Of a DNA stretch of 41,910 bases, positions 1 to 9,922 are shown one piece after another; positions within the stretch are counted from its first letter, which is position 1, and every line of letters starts with the position of its first letter. This stretch comes from Phycisphaerae bacterium (GTDB lineage: Bacteria > Planctomycetota > Phycisphaerae > Phycisphaerales > UBA1924). Both the position numbers and the translations under genes were made by a program. Under the pieces are notes generated by a model. The model was not told where the DNA came from and did no database searches. It saw only the letters and a program-made list of their open reading frames with translations. Where the stretch lies: NCBI GenBank assembly GCA_002706885.1, contig PAKY01000045.1, positions 1-41,910 on the forward strand, in the 5' to 3' direction.

Positions 1-3000
1 AGCCAGCTTCCGATGGCGCTGCAGGCGAGCCAGTCGGGCGGCACGCTTTCGGCGGCGCAGCTCGCGCTCATCCGTCGGTTCTCGTTCACCCCGAGCGGGC
101 GGCACACGGAGCTGTTCACGGACGAGGACTTCCTCGCGACGAACGGTCTCGTGAATCAGCCGACCGAACTCAATGACGTGCGTGTGCCCTACGACCCGTG
201 GCTGGCGTCGAGCGAGCCGTGGTTCGCGGGTCTCGACGTGTTCGAGCGGATCTACTCGCGACCCAACGTCAGCCTGCCGCCGGTGCCCGAGTTCTTCTAC
301 CTCGACAACCGCGACTGGCCGCAGATCACGAACATCGCGCCGGACGGACGGTTCGTCAACCTGTTCAATCTGCGCGACAACTTCGACGCGGAGCCCGGTT
401 TCGGTGACGACGGGGCGGGTGATCCGCGGATGAGCGCGCAGCTCACGCTGCTCGAACCGCTCGATATCCGTGACACGGCCGATCGGCTTCGCCTGCGGGC
501 GACGCGGACGGTCCCGCTCGATCTGTACCCCGCGACCTCGGGCACGGCGATGCCCAAGATCCAGTCGGTCCAGACACGGATCACGCTCGACGACACGGTC
601 ATCGATGCGTTCGTCGACGACAACGGTCTGCCGAACGAGCTGACCGATCTGACGCTCGAGATGTTCCCGGTGTGGACGACGATGCGTCAGCGGTTCATGT
701 ATTTCCCGTCTGACCCCGCGTTCAAGATCTACACGCCGTCCGAGCCCATCGCGGGCGTGACGGCGAACGTTCCCGCGACGCCCGGCACGCCGTACTACGC
801 GGACTACCAGTACGCGGACACGGACGGCGACGGCATGTTCGACGCGCGGTGGTTTGAACTCGTGCGCGCGTTCGACCCGGGTAACCCCGTGTACCTCGGC
901 GCTGAGCCGGGCGCATACCGCTGGTTCATGGCGGCGCGGATCGTGGACCTTTCGTCGATGGTGAACGTCAACACCGCGACCGACCAGCTCGCGGCGCCGA
1001 CAACGACGGCGCCCGCGGGGATGACGCCCGCGGAGATCGACCTGCGCCGGTTGCTGTCCATGGAGGACATCGCGACGGCCTACACGTCGATGAGCGAGCA
1101 GAACATCCAGCCGAGCTACAACAACGGCATTAGCCCGGCGAACAACGACGAGTCGATCTACCGCGGACAGCGGCTCTCGTTCCGGTACATCGAACAGCCC
1201 CGCGTGGGTGACGGCGCGTTCATCTCGGAGACAGTGCGCCCGGGCACCAATGCGAGCTACCTCGTGTACGACGTGCAGACGGGGTCGCGGTACGGGGTCG
1301 ACAGCGAGTATCTGATGGACGCGGCGCTGGTCGGGCTACAGCCGGGGCGGTTCGGGTACGACGCGATCCGTCGGTCGATTGAGTCGCCTCGACTCTCGCT
1401 GACCCCCGATACGAACCAGGACGTGGACACGCGGCTCGTCGAGCAGGTGGGCATTCCGTACGAGTACTACGACCCGATCCTGGATCCGGACGTGCTGCTT
1501 TCGGACCGTTCGCCGTTCCTGACGCGCCTCGCGACGTTCGGAAACCAGTTCCAGGGCTATCCGCTGTACACCCGATCGCGTGCGCGTGTCGCCGGGCCCG
1601 GGTTCCCGAATGCGTATCTCTTCCATGACTCGGCCGTCGGCGGCCAGCTCAGGCCCGACGGTCCGAGCTTCGCGCGGGCACGGTACTACGAGGAGATCGG
1701 GCGTGTCGATCCGAGCATTCCGCAGTCGAAGGTCGAGTTCGCGAAGAGCTTCGGCGCTGAGGTGTTCGGGGTCGATGACCTCTCGGAACTGCTGACATAC
1801 TGGAGCATCAACGACGACCGAACGACGAGCCGCCTCGAGCGGGTGGTCGGTGGTCGGTTCGCGAACGAGATCGAGAGCGATCTCGCGGCTTACGCGGGCG
1901 AGCGGTTCAATACGGTCGCGTTCAGCCCGCTGCGTTCGAACCGCCCGACGGCGCTCGAGCGGTTCACGGCGGACAACACGACGGGGTATCCCGAGCCCGA
2001 GGCGGGAAACTTCTTCACCGCGCGCGGGGTCGGCGACGACGTCATCGACAACGAGCGGATGGCCCTGCTCGCACTCGATCCGCGGCACCGGATCACGACC
2101 TACAGCGCCGCCTCGCCGATCCGGCGGACGGCGCTGACGGGCGACCTGCGGGCGTTGGGCGACACGGCGAGCCCCGACATCGCGCGGTTCCGCTCGGCCG
2201 CGAACGCGCGGCTTCGGGCGCTGACGCGGGAGCGGATCGTGGGCGACGCGTCGGTGACGGACGATCCGGACGAGCGGGATCGGCTGTTCATGGACGCGGG
2301 GAACGTCGCGGGCGATGACCGCGGGTTGCGGAGCGAAGACTTCATGCTCGCGGACTGGGACGCCGAGGCGCGTATCGGCGTCGCGGGCGTGGACCTCGAT
2401 CCGCTGCGCGATCCGTTCTCGGTGCCTGGGTTCGGCGGCGGCACGGCGCTCGTCAATGAGACGAACGACCCGCTCGGGCAGTTCATCTCGAACAACTCGG
2501 ACACGTCGGACAACGGCATTCTCGGGAGCGTGACGAACCTGTTCCGCTACTACGCGGACGCGCTGTTGCCGCACTCGGGGATGGCGCGGGGCATCGGGTG
2601 GCAGCCGGACGATCGGCCCGGCAACCTCCTCGACGACCGGCTCGCGACGCTGTCGTACGGTTACCGCGGTCCGGAACTGGCGATCCGACTCGCGGCGCAC
2701 CTGGCGGTCAACGCGGTGGACGCTTACGACGATCGGCCGTACGACCAGCCGACGGTGGTGACGCTGCTGATCGACGGGCGCGTGCAGGGCGAGGCGGACG
2801 GCGCGAGCGGTTCGACGCTGCCTCCGACGCGCGAATTGATGCCGTATGTCGATCCGACGAACCCGGCGGTGGTGGTTTCGAACACGCCGACGCGCGATAA
2901 CCCGTATTGGGGCGGTTGGGTTGATCGGAGCTTCAACGCGCTGGTGTCGGGCGTGGGCGGCAGCGCGCCGATCCCGATCGAGTTGCCGGGCGTCCGCGAT

Positions 3001-6000
3001 GATCTGAACACGGTCGATCCGACGGCGCATCAGGAGCTCGAGCGTCTGCTGAACGACGAGCGGTACCTGGAGACCGCGCTCGAGACGCGGCGGACGCGAC
3101 TCGACCTGGACGAGCTGACCGGCGCGATCGAGTATGACCGCACACTGACCACGGGCGCCACGCGGCTGCGGGATACGGATAATGACAACCTCGTCACCGA
3201 CGAGCTTGACACGCGGCGCCTCGCGCAGGACGTGCAGGAGGGCAACGGCGGCCTCCAGACGCTCGGCTCGGCGGGTGGTACGGGCATCCTCGTGCCGCCT
3301 TCGCGGCGCGCGGTGAACGTGATCGGCATCGAGAAGCAACCGTTCCTCGCCGAGGTCGCGGCGATGATGATCTACAGCGACACGGAGCGGGCGAGTCTCG
3401 GCGTCGGTCCGTCGCTGCTCAACAACGGGAACATTCCGAATATCGACCCGGCCGACGCGGTGAACATCGAGGACGGCGAGACGGCGTTCATCCCGGTCGG
3501 TGTGGCGAACGACGCGAGCGACGACTTCCCGTCTCGTCCGACGGGGCTGGTGACGATCGATCCGACGTTTGAGAACTACGACGTCAACCCCGACCTGCTT
3601 CTTCAGGTCGTCGCGTTCCAGCTTCACAATCCGTTCGACGAGCCGATCCTGCTCCGCGGGGACGCCAACGAGTACGACTACGTGATCGAGTTCCTCGGTC
3701 GGTTCTTCCCGCTCGTGCCGTACGAAGGCGGCACGGCGCTGACGAGCACGCGGACGCCCGGGAGCGAGATCGTGATCCCGGCGGGCGGTTCGCGGGTGTT
3801 CTACGTCACCGCGCACGACGATCTCCCGGCGTTGTCGTCACACTGGGAGGACGCGGCGGCCGCTTCGGGCGGCGGCGGGCTGGCGCAGACGGTCGAACAG
3901 TTCCTGATCCAGCAGTTCACGGTGACGGACCCGAGCTCGGTCAACCCGATCCTGCCGCAGGAGCCGGTGCGGCTCGGGTGGTTCGATCCGGAGACGATGC
4001 AGCAGCCGGCGCACTGGACCGACTTCTACAACCTCCTCGAGTACGACGACCAGAACACCATTCGCCCGAACCCGACGACGGACACCGAGAACGATCGGTG
4101 GGAGGTCCGGCTGTGGAGGCGTTACACCTACGAGGGCCCGGACGGCGCGAGCCTCGCGGCGTTCCAGGAGCCCGAGGAGGCTTCCCCGGCGAACCCGTAC
4201 TGGCTCGGCAACGACATCCTCGCGGATCGCCTGCGCATCCCGGACGACTACGACATGGGTGAGGACGGGGCGAATGGCAACGTGCTCCGCGCCGTGGACA
4301 TGGACTACGCGCTGAACATCGAGGGATCGATCACCGCGATGACGGCGAACACGGTTGACGGCGCGGCGTACCCGACGGGTTACCAGGGGCTGCTGGCGAC
4401 GTGGCTCGCCGATTTCCCGGGGGCGCCCACGATCGCGCAGATCCGCGATCTCCATGCTCGGCTCATCAGCTTCTCCGACGCGAGCGTTGGGGAGGATCAG
4501 GGGCTGACGATGGTGCGGTGGGGGTCGGTGCGACGCCCCGACCTCGGCAAGCCTGTGGACATGACCACCGGCCTCGATCCTCGCGACTTCAACGGCGACG
4601 GGTTCACCGACAACCTGAACCTCGTGAACGAGAGCGGGACGGCGATCCTGCCGATCGCGGTGCAGGTGCGCAACCACGGGGCGGCGGGCCAGCCGTTCAG
4701 CGATGAGACCTGGGTGTTCCCGGAGCGGGCGCCGCTGGGGTCGTTCCCGGCGCTTGCGATGGAACGTCAGCGGTTCGCCGCCGAAGCGCCGGAGCTCGAC
4801 GAGACGATGAACCTCGCGCTGTTCGGGCACTACTTCGACACGGATCTCGACGCGTTCTCGAACACGGTCAACGTGATGGCGCAGCTCACGCTGACGGACG
4901 CCGTTCAGACCTGGGCCGCGAGCGAGCCGATCATCGCGACGCTCACGTTCCCTGGTGGACAGAAGCATCGCGCGGCGGAGTTGACGGATACGGATGTCGT
5001 GGGCGTTCCTGACGACAACGGGAACCCGATCAACAAGTTCCTCCAGGTCGGCACGCCCACGCGGGATCGTCTGAGCAACGACCGTCCCGGGGACCCCAAC
5101 TACCTGGCTTCGGAGACGGCGACACAGCGGTTCAGCGACGACGACTTCCTGATCGACGTGCTGCCGCAGCTCTTCACGAGCGCGCGTCGCCACGAGACGC
5201 GGGGGCGGGTGCGAGCGCCTTTCGGGATCGCGGTTCTGAACCCGACGACGGGCGCTCTGATCAGCGAGGGCGAGGACCCGGTCTCGACGTTCCGGTTGAC
5301 GGACCTGCTGAACGTGCTCGCGGTGGGGCCCGTGCATCTGCCGTGGCGCGACGCCGACCCGTCGTTCCCGGCGCTCGCCGCGGCGAACAACGTGGCGAAC
5401 GGTGAGTATGTGACGCTGGCCGAGGCGATGACGTACGCGCTCGGCTTCGCAAACACATCGGCGTACGCCGAGCACTTCGTGAACTCGGACACCGACGGCG
5501 ATCAGGTCGGCGACCGCGACCGCACGGACGCGGGCGTTCGAAGCGGCGTGAACTACACGGTGTACAGCGAGCTGTTCACGCCGTCGATCGATCGGATGTT
5601 TGGCACACCTTCGGAGTACACGCTTGATCGCGGCCAGCTGCGGCTTGATACGGCCGCGTTCTTCGACTTCGCCGGCGACGGAACGCTCGCGAACCTTCCG
5701 GGTCAGCAGTCGCGGGCGCGAGAGTATGAGCCGGAACTCGGCGACTTCCGCGTGGGCTCGGGAGCGACGTTCGCGGGCGATCTCCTGAACATCGGTCGTG
5801 TGCACGGCGTCGGGCGGCTCGACGCGGCGGACGATCGTCTGAACCGGCCGCAGATCGGCAAGGTGAACATCAACACGGCGCCGCTGCCGGTGCTTCGTGT
5901 GCTGCCCGGTCTGACGCCGCCGCTGTACCGCAGCTACGGCGATGAGTCGCTCGGGTGGGGTCTGGCGGACGACTGGTCGGTGCGTGAGACGTTCTGGGAC

Positions 6001-7179
6001 GGTGTCGCGGGCCAATTACCTGCCATGGTCGCGTTCACGCCCGACGACAATTTCGACACGGTCGCGTTCCGCTGGGAGGCGTACAACGCGTTCGGTCTGC
6101 CCAACCCGTTCGTGTTCGCCCGCAACGAGAACGAGCGCGACGACATCTGGCAGCGGAACCCGGACCGCGCGGCAATGATCGCGGCGTATCGCGATCGTGG
6201 CGTGCCCGAGTTTCGGACGGTGTCGCGGCCGACGGGTTCGGACACCGCGCTGGTCCGCGAGGACCGGGAGCTGACGGTCGGGCGGTACACGGCGCTCGAT
6301 TCGGATCTCGGCGGCGCGGTGAACCCGCAGCTCCGGCTGATCGCGAGGAACTACAAGCACCACGCGGTCACGGCTGGCGGGATGAACGTCGAGAACCTCG
6401 CGGATCACGGACGGACGCTCATCACTGGCATACGCGCGGGGCGTGAGCAGCCGGGGTTCGAGACGATCGGCGAGGTGGCGAGCGTGACGGTGTCGCGCGG
6501 ACGCAGCGCGGGAAGCCCGTTCCTGACGGGCAACGGCGACCCGATGAACCATCGCAACGGTCTGGTTCCCGACTACCTGCACGACGCGGACACGACGAAC
6601 CCGGGCGGCTCTCGACTGAGCCTGAACGACCGCGAGCGGTGGCGTGGGCCGGTGACGTCGCCGTTCCCGCTGCTCGACGACGCGGATGAACAGCTCGGCG
6701 TCCACAGCCTCGACGCGAATGGGTTCACGATGGCGACGCCCGCGGCTGGCGGCGTGGCGCCTGTTGGGCTCGGGTCGCGGCAGGTGTTCGATGACCTGAT
6801 GCCGACCACGATCGCTGATGACGAGCGGGTGGCGATGACCGTCGATCCGAGCGTCATCAGGCGAGAGTTCATCCCGACGACCGGTTTGCCGGGCGCCCGA
6901 GACTTCGAGCCGCCCGTGGCCGACGAGATGGCGAACGAGTACGACGAGAAGCTGTCGACACTCGCCTCGCTCGTGAACAGCATCGATGTCCGGAGCGACA
7001 CGTACGCGGCGTGGTTCGTCGTGCGTGGGTATCGCGAGAGCGATGTCCAGGGGCTCTCGGGCGACCAGCTCATGCTCCCGAGCGTGGAGCGGCGGTTCCT
7101 GATGGTGATCGATCGCTCGAACGTGGTTTCTGAGAACGATGAGCCGCGGGTGCTGCTGTTCAAGCGTCTGCCGGAGTGA
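1..7179 (+). CDS. Giant exported-apparatus-like protein (5' end outside window)
   Basis: The frame is open from the first base; the first visible Met is at 13, and the codons before it (Ser-Gln-Leu-Pro) contain no stop, so the true start probably lies upstream. About 2,390 residues are visible. Two helix-hairpin-helix-like motifs stand out: VNVNTAT near residue 317 and KVNINTAPLPVLRVLPGL near residue 1951 (counted from the visible Met). The second matches the motif of GspK-type minor pseudopilins and of large planctomycete and verrucomicrobial pilus-cassette proteins. Several Ca-binding-like loops occur (DTDGDGMFD, DFNGDGFTD, DTDGDQVGD). The protein is acidic with almost no cysteine and no obvious internal membrane segment, which suggests export. 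A role in a type II secretion or type IV pilus-like assembly is an inference from the VNINTA motif; the rest of the sequence I do not recognise. tRNA-Pro follows about 100 bp downstream. Confidence 0.8.
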   Translation, partial: SQLPMALQASQSGGTLSAAQLALIRRFSFTPSGRHTELFTDEDFLATNGLVNQPTELNDVRVPYDPWLASSEPWFAGLDVFERIYSRPNVSLPPVPEFFYLDNRDWPQITNIAPDGRFVNLFNLRDNFDAEPGFGDDGAGDPRMSAQLTLLEPLDIRDTADRLRLRATRTVPLDLYPATSGTAMPKIQSVQTRITLDDTVIDAFVDDNGLPNELTDLTLEMFPVWTTMRQRFMYFPSDPAFKIYTPSEPIAGVTANVPATPGTPYYADYQYADTDGDGMFDARWFELVRAFDPGNPVYLGAEPGAYRWFMAARIVDLSSMVNVNTATDQLAAPTTTAPAGMTPAEIDLRRLLSMEDIATAYTSMSEQNIQPSYNNGISPANNDESIYRGQRLSFRYIEQPRVGDGAFISETVRPGTNASYLVYDVQTGSRYGVDSEYLMDAALVGLQPGRFGYDAIRRSIESPRLSLTPDTNQDVDTRLVEQVGIPYEYYDPILDPDVLLSDRSPFLTRLATFGNQFQGYPLYTRSRARVAGPGFPNAYLFHDSAVGGQLRPDGPSFARARYYEEIGRVDPSIPQSKVEFAKSFGAEVFGVDDLSELLTYWSINDDRTTSRLERVVGGRFANEIESDLAAYAGERFNTVAFSPLRSNRPTALERFTADNTTGYPEPEAGNFFTARGVGDDVIDNERMALLALDPRHRITTYSAASPIRRTALTGDLRALGDTASPDIARFRSAANARLRALTRERIVGDASVTDDPDERDRLFMDAGNVAGDDRGLRSEDFMLADWDAEARIGVAGVDLDPLRDPFSVPGFGGGTALVNETNDPLGQFISNNSDTSDNGILGSVTNLFRYYADALLPHSGMARGIGWQPDDRPGNLLDDRLATLSYGYRGPELAIRLAAHLAVNAVDAYDDRPYDQPTVVTLLIDGRVQGEADGASGSTLPPTRELMPYVDPTNPAVVVSNTPTRDNPYWGGWVDRSFNALVSGVGGSAPIPIELPGVRDDLNTVDPTAHQELERLLNDERYLETALETRRTRLDLDELTGAIEYDRTLTTGATRLRDTDNDNLVTDELDTRRLAQDVQEGNGGLQTLGSAGGTGILVPPSRRAVNVIGIEKQPFLAEVAAMMIYSDTERASLGVGPSLLNNGNIPNIDPADAVNIEDGETAFIPVGVANDASDDFPSRPTGLVTIDPTFENYDVNPDLLLQVVAFQLHNPFDEPILLRGDANEYDYVIEFLGRFFPLVPYEGGTALTSTRTPGSEIVIPAGGSRVFYVTAHDDLPALSSHWEDAAAASGGGGLAQTVEQFLIQQFTVTDPSSVNPILPQEPVRLGWFDPETMQQPAHWTDFYNLLEYDDQNTIRPNPTTDTENDRWEVRLWRRYTYEGPDGASLAAFQEPEEASPANPYWLGNDILADRLRIPDDYDMGEDGANGNVLRAVDMDYALNIEGSITAMTANTVDGAAYPTGYQGLLATWLADFPGAPTIAQIRDLHARLISFSDASVGEDQGLTMVRWGSVRRPDLGKPVDMTTGLDPRDFNGDGFTDNLNLVNESGTAILPIAVQVRNHGAAGQPFSDETWVFPERAPLGSFPALAMERQRFAAEAPELDETMNLALFGHYFDTDLDAFSNTVNVMAQLTLTDAVQTWAASEPIIATLTFPGGQKHRAAELTDTDVVGVPDDNGNPINKFLQVGTPTRDRLSNDRPGDPNYLASETATQRFSDDDFLIDVLPQLFTSARRHETRGRVRAPFGIAVLNPTTGALISEGEDPVSTFRLTDLLNVLAVGPVHLPWRDADPSFPALAAANNVANGEYVTLAEAMTYALGFANTSAYAEHFVNSDTDGDQVGDRDRTDAGVRSGVNYTVYSELFTPSIDRMFGTPSEYTLDRGQLRLDTAAFFDFAGDGTLANLPGQQSRAREYEPELGDFRVGSGATFAGDLLNIGRVHGVGRLDAADDRLNRPQIGKVNINTAPLPVLRVLPGLTPPLYRSYGDESLGWGLADDWSVRETFWDGVAGQLPAMVAFTPDDNFDTVAFRWEAYNAFGLPNPFVFARNENERDDIWQRNPDRAAMIAAYRDRGVPEFRTVSRPTGSDTALVREDRELTVGRYTALDSDLGGAVNPQLRLIARNYKHHAVTAGGMNVENLADHGRTLITGIRAGREQPGFETIGEVASVTVSRGRSAGSPFLTGNGDPMNHRNGLVPDYLHDADTTNPGGSRLSLNDRERWRGPVTSPFPLLDDADEQLGVHSLDANGFTMATPAAGGVAPVGLGSRQVFDDLMPTTIADDERVAMTVDPSVIRREFIPTTGLPGARDFEPPVADEMANEYDEKLSTLASLVNSIDVRSDTYAAWFVVRGYRESDVQGLSGDQLMLPSVERRFLMVIDRSNVVSENDEPRVLLFKRLPE

Positions 7180-7283
7180 TCCGGAGAGAACGGGTGGCAC
7201 GTCGCCGACTGGCGGTGGCGGGCTGGGTAGACTCAGGTCGCTCGTTCGGGCGTGGATCGACGATCCTCGCGCGAACGCGTCCG

Positions 7284-7358
7284 CAGGGTGTAGCTCAGCT
7301 TGGCTAGAGCGCGTGGTTTGGGTCCACGAGGTCGTCGGTTCGAATCCGGCCACCCTGA
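7284..7358 (+). tRNA. tRNA-Pro (anticodon TGG)
   Basis: This is a complete cloverleaf. The acceptor arms CAGGGTG and CACCCTG pair perfectly, the anticodon stem is CGTGG/CCACG with loop TTTGGGT (anticodon TGG), and the T arm is GTCGG-TTCGAAT-CCGGC with one G-T pair. The discriminator is A and CCA is not encoded. A weak -10-like TAGACT lies at 7228-7233 without a convincing -35. Confidence 0.95.
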
Positions 7359-7385
7359 TTCGTCCGCTTTCGTCGGCGCCGCGGT

Positions 7386-7985
7386 TCAGCCGGACGAGCG
7401 GGCTCGATCCCTCATCGCAGCCTGTTTTCTCGACACGCCTTCCGCGTCCATCGGCGTGGTGGGGGCGTTGAGAATGCCGAGGTAAGACCTCCACGGTCCG
7501 ACGGCGTCTGCGTGCGAGGCGGCGAGACCTCGGGCGATCTGCGCGGTGTGGTTGAGGTCGTGGACCGCCCAGGTCGCGAGCAATTGGGCGAGCGTGACCT
7601 CACCCAGTCTGGGGTGGAGACCGAGTCGACGGAGATCGTCGGGCGTCGGGGCGAGCGAGCGAAGATCTTCGAGGCTTGCGCGGCGGGCGGCGGCGAACGC
7701 GTCCAGCAGTTCGTCGACGCTCGCGTGGGCGTGCGCTTCGAAGTGGGCGTAGCGGTCGAAGGGCTGGAAGGGCGCTTCGACGCCGTGCTTGAGCAGATGG
7801 CGGACGCGGGGCATCCAGTCGGAACGCTCGGACTCGACGAGGTGGGCGAGGGCGTCGAAGGGGCTGAAGGTATCGGGGCCGTAGGTGGCGTGTAGGGCGT
7901 CTTCGCCGAGGCCTTCGAGCATGGCTCGGAGCACGCGGGGGGTTCGATCGAGGAGATCGATCACGGCGTCGGGAGCGACGGTCAT
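7386..7985 (-). CDS. DinB-fold family protein (DinB/DUF664-like)
   Basis: This 199-residue protein matches the DinB-like four-helix bundle family. It has an early helix with LAHLVESE carrying a possible metal-ligand His, a middle His-rich segment (YAHFEAHAHASVDEL), and the C-terminal TWAVHDLNHTAQIARGLA motif whose two His residues are the usual metal ligands. Family members are metal-dependent and often act as thiol-dependent S-transferases or stress-induced enzymes; the substrate here is unknown. The ATG at 7985 has a good GGAGG about 7 bases upstream, which fixes the start. It lies downstream of and on the same strand as the dockerin-anchored protein but is separated from it by a hairpin, so it is probably an independent unit. 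The end lies 27 bp from tRNA-Pro on the opposite strand. Confidence 0.88.
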   Translation of the reverse strand: MTVAPDAVIDLLDRTPRVLRAMLEGLGEDALHATYGPDTFSPFDALAHLVESERSDWMPRVRHLLKHGVEAPFQPFDRYAHFEAHAHASVDELLDAFAAARRASLEDLRSLAPTPDDLRRLGLHPRLGEVTLAQLLATWAVHDLNHTAQIARGLAASHADAVGPWRSYLGILNAPTTPMDAEGVSRKQAAMRDRARSSG

Positions 7986-8029
7986 GTGACACCTCCGCGT
8001 GATTGTAGAGGCGTGAGCGAGGCGGAAAG

Positions 8030-8057
8030 CGCGGGACGGTCTTTCGACCGGCCCGCG
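8030..8057 (-). terminator. Hairpin after the dockerin-anchored protein gene
   Basis: On the minus strand this forms CGCGGG, one mismatch, CGGTC, a GAAA tetraloop, GACCG and CCCGCG, starting 20 bases after the stop of the gene at 8077. The tail CTTTCC is only weakly T-rich, so this is a plausible but not ideal intrinsic terminator. Confidence 0.5.
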
Positions 8058-8076
8058 TGCGTGCTTGGCAAATCGA

Positions 8077-9804
8077 TCAGGACGGGCAGCCTGCTCCGAA
8101 GACCTGGAGGAAGGCCACCACGTCGGCGATGTCGAAGGCGCCCATCGGGGCGGCGAGGTCGGCGTTCTCGTCCATGGCCCCGAAGAACTGGAGGAAGGCC
8201 ACCACGTCGGCGATGTCGAGGGCGTCGAACGGCGCGGCGAGGTCGGCGGCGTTGCAGCCCGGGTCGAGCTCGCTCTTCAGGAGGAAGATGCCGTCGCCGC
8301 TGGGGCCGCCGAGGCCAGCGATCTCATCGCCCGGGACAACGCGATCGACGAAGGCGAGGTTGGCGAGGTAGACGGGGTAGGACTGGCCGAAGCGGAGGTC
8401 GGCGAAGAGGTTGATGGAACTGCGGAGGTAGGCGGGGGGATCACCATCGGAGGTCGACCAGGGGCTCGGGTGCATGCCCCAATCCTCCCAATCGAGGGGA
8501 TCCACGGCGACGCCGTCGGTGTAGGCCGGAGCGGTCGGATCGACGCTGTTGTTGACCCAGTTGGCGCGGATGTCACCGACGTAGGCGCCGTTGACGTAGA
8601 CCTGGCTCGTGCCGGACTGGAACTCGTCCACGGCCACGGCGAGGCGGAACCACGTATCGGGCGCGACGCTCGCGGGGAGGTTGAGGCGACCGGCGGTGAA
8701 GTCGTTGCCGTTGATGGTGAAGACGATGGAGGGCTGGCCGCCGTCGTTGCGGATCCAGAGATCGGCGCCCATGTCGTTGTTGGAATCGTCCTGAATCAGC
8801 GAGAGGAGAAGCCCGCGCGGGGTGGTTCCGTTGGCGTTGAACCAGGAGCTGGAGGGGATGTTGAGGTCCCAGACGAAGGTGTACGAGCCAACAAAGGCGC
8901 CGGGGTACTCGGGCATCAGCTCGGGGAAGAGGCTGAGGCCGATGCCGCGGCGGAGGGCGCTGCTGGCGGGATCGGTCTGGTTGAAGGAAGGGCTGGCGAG
9001 ATAAACGGTGTCGGGGACGCCGCCCGGGTTGCCGAGACCGGGCTCGACGTCGGAATCGACGAAGGCGGACTGCGCTTCAGTGACGCCGTGCGGGGTCGGA
9101 GTCGGCGGAAAGGACTCGGGGTCGTTGAGGCCGCCGAGGATGGGGCCGAACGCCTCATCGTCGAGGTAGCGAAGATCGGAGCCAGCGGAGCGTTCGTCGG
9201 CGAGAAGATCGCCATCAAAGTGCCACTCGGAGAGCTGGGGCTCGGAGGGCTCCCAGACGCTGAGGGTGGCGCTGCCTGAAACGAAGTCGATGGTGAAGAA
9301 GGGGCGGGCGAGGGCGGGGATGTCGATATCGCGGACGTTCACGCTGACCACGCCCGTGCCGCCGACGGCAAACTCGAGGGTGATGGAGATGGTGATGCCG
9401 TTGAAATCGCCCTCGAAGCGTTCGAACCAAACGGCCTTGCCCTCGGGGGGGATGCCGCCCGGATTGCGGGCGAAGCCGTTCAGGAGGCGGGACTGCCCAG
9501 GGCTGATGAGGTTGACGAGTTCTCCGAGATCGGCGGAACCGGGGCCGGAGGGGATGAAGTTGAGGCCGAAGATGTCGACGTCGATCTGGCCCTGAAGGTC
9601 GTAGCTGTAGCCCTCGGCGAGGTTGATGAGGGTGTCGGAGCCCGGGGCGGGGCTGGACTGGCTGTTCCGGGAGACGTCGTTGAATGGGCTGCGGAGTTCG
9701 ACGCCCGAGAGGTCGACCTCGACGGAGTCGGACTGGGCGGCGGCGACGGCGCCGACGCCCGCGAGGCCGGCGATGGCCACGAGGGTGAGCGAACGGTCGG
9801 ACAT
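8077..9804 (-). CDS. Secreted lectin-like protein with C-terminal tandem dockerin-like anchor
   Basis: This 575-residue protein starts with a signal peptide (MSDRSLTLVAIAGLAGVGAVAAAQ, probable cleavage after AAA). The start ATG at 9804 has GGGAGAT just upstream; the frame stays open further upstream, but that part is not protein-like. The middle resembles a LamG/concanavalin-A-like jelly-roll: SYTFVWDLNIPSSSW, IVFTINGNDF, WFRLAVAVDEFQSGTSQVYVNG. The last 59 residues (517-575) are two copies of an AADLAAPF-x3-DIADVVAFLQ-x-FGA unit bounded by Cys and ending in GC. To my recollection this matches what is annotated in Phycisphaerales as a GC-type dockerin domain. It probably binds glycans or displays a domain outside the cell; the partner of the dockerin is unknown. 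It is divergent from the pseudopilin gene at 10031. Confidence 0.85.
   Translation of the reverse strand: MSDRSLTLVAIAGLAGVGAVAAAQSDSVEVDLSGVELRSPFNDVSRNSQSSPAPGSDTLINLAEGYSYDLQGQIDVDIFGLNFIPSGPGSADLGELVNLISPGQSRLLNGFARNPGGIPPEGKAVWFERFEGDFNGITISITLEFAVGGTGVVSVNVRDIDIPALARPFFTIDFVSGSATLSVWEPSEPQLSEWHFDGDLLADERSAGSDLRYLDDEAFGPILGGLNDPESFPPTPTPHGVTEAQSAFVDSDVEPGLGNPGGVPDTVYLASPSFNQTDPASSALRRGIGLSLFPELMPEYPGAFVGSYTFVWDLNIPSSSWFNANGTTPRGLLLSLIQDDSNNDMGADLWIRNDGGQPSIVFTINGNDFTAGRLNLPASVAPDTWFRLAVAVDEFQSGTSQVYVNGAYVGDIRANWVNNSVDPTAPAYTDGVAVDPLDWEDWGMHPSPWSTSDGDPPAYLRSSINLFADLRFGQSYPVYLANLAFVDRVVPGDEIAGLGGPSGDGIFLLKSELDPGCNAADLAAPFDALDIADVVAFLQFFGAMDENADLAAPMGAFDIADVVAFLQVFGAGCPS
8104..8219 (-). repeat. 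32-bp direct repeat coding the two dockerin-like units
   Basis: The same 32 bases occur at 8104-8135 and 8188-8219, exactly 84 bases (28 codons) apart. They encode the two identical DIADVVAFLQ cores, where synonymous sites have not drifted. This suggests a recent internal duplication or gene conversion. Confidence 0.9.
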
Positions 9805-9922
9805 GTGATGATCTCCCTTTCCCTTTGCGGAGCGTCCCGGCGTGGGACGCGGCGTTCTGGCGTCGGAACGATACGACGGCGGACGCGGATTCCTACACTG
9901 TGAGCCAACCGAATCGGGGGAC

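Noticed and set aside
1336..6015. Very long minus-strand frames (826 and 725 residues) opposite the giant gene
   Set aside because: They are Arg/His/Val-rich shadows of a GC-rich plus-strand gene with strong codon bias; no domain or start signal.
8065..9279. A 404-residue plus-strand frame opposite the dockerin-anchored protein
   Set aside because: Gly/Val/Glu-rich antisense frame; the minus strand has signal peptide, ribosome site and dockerin repeats.
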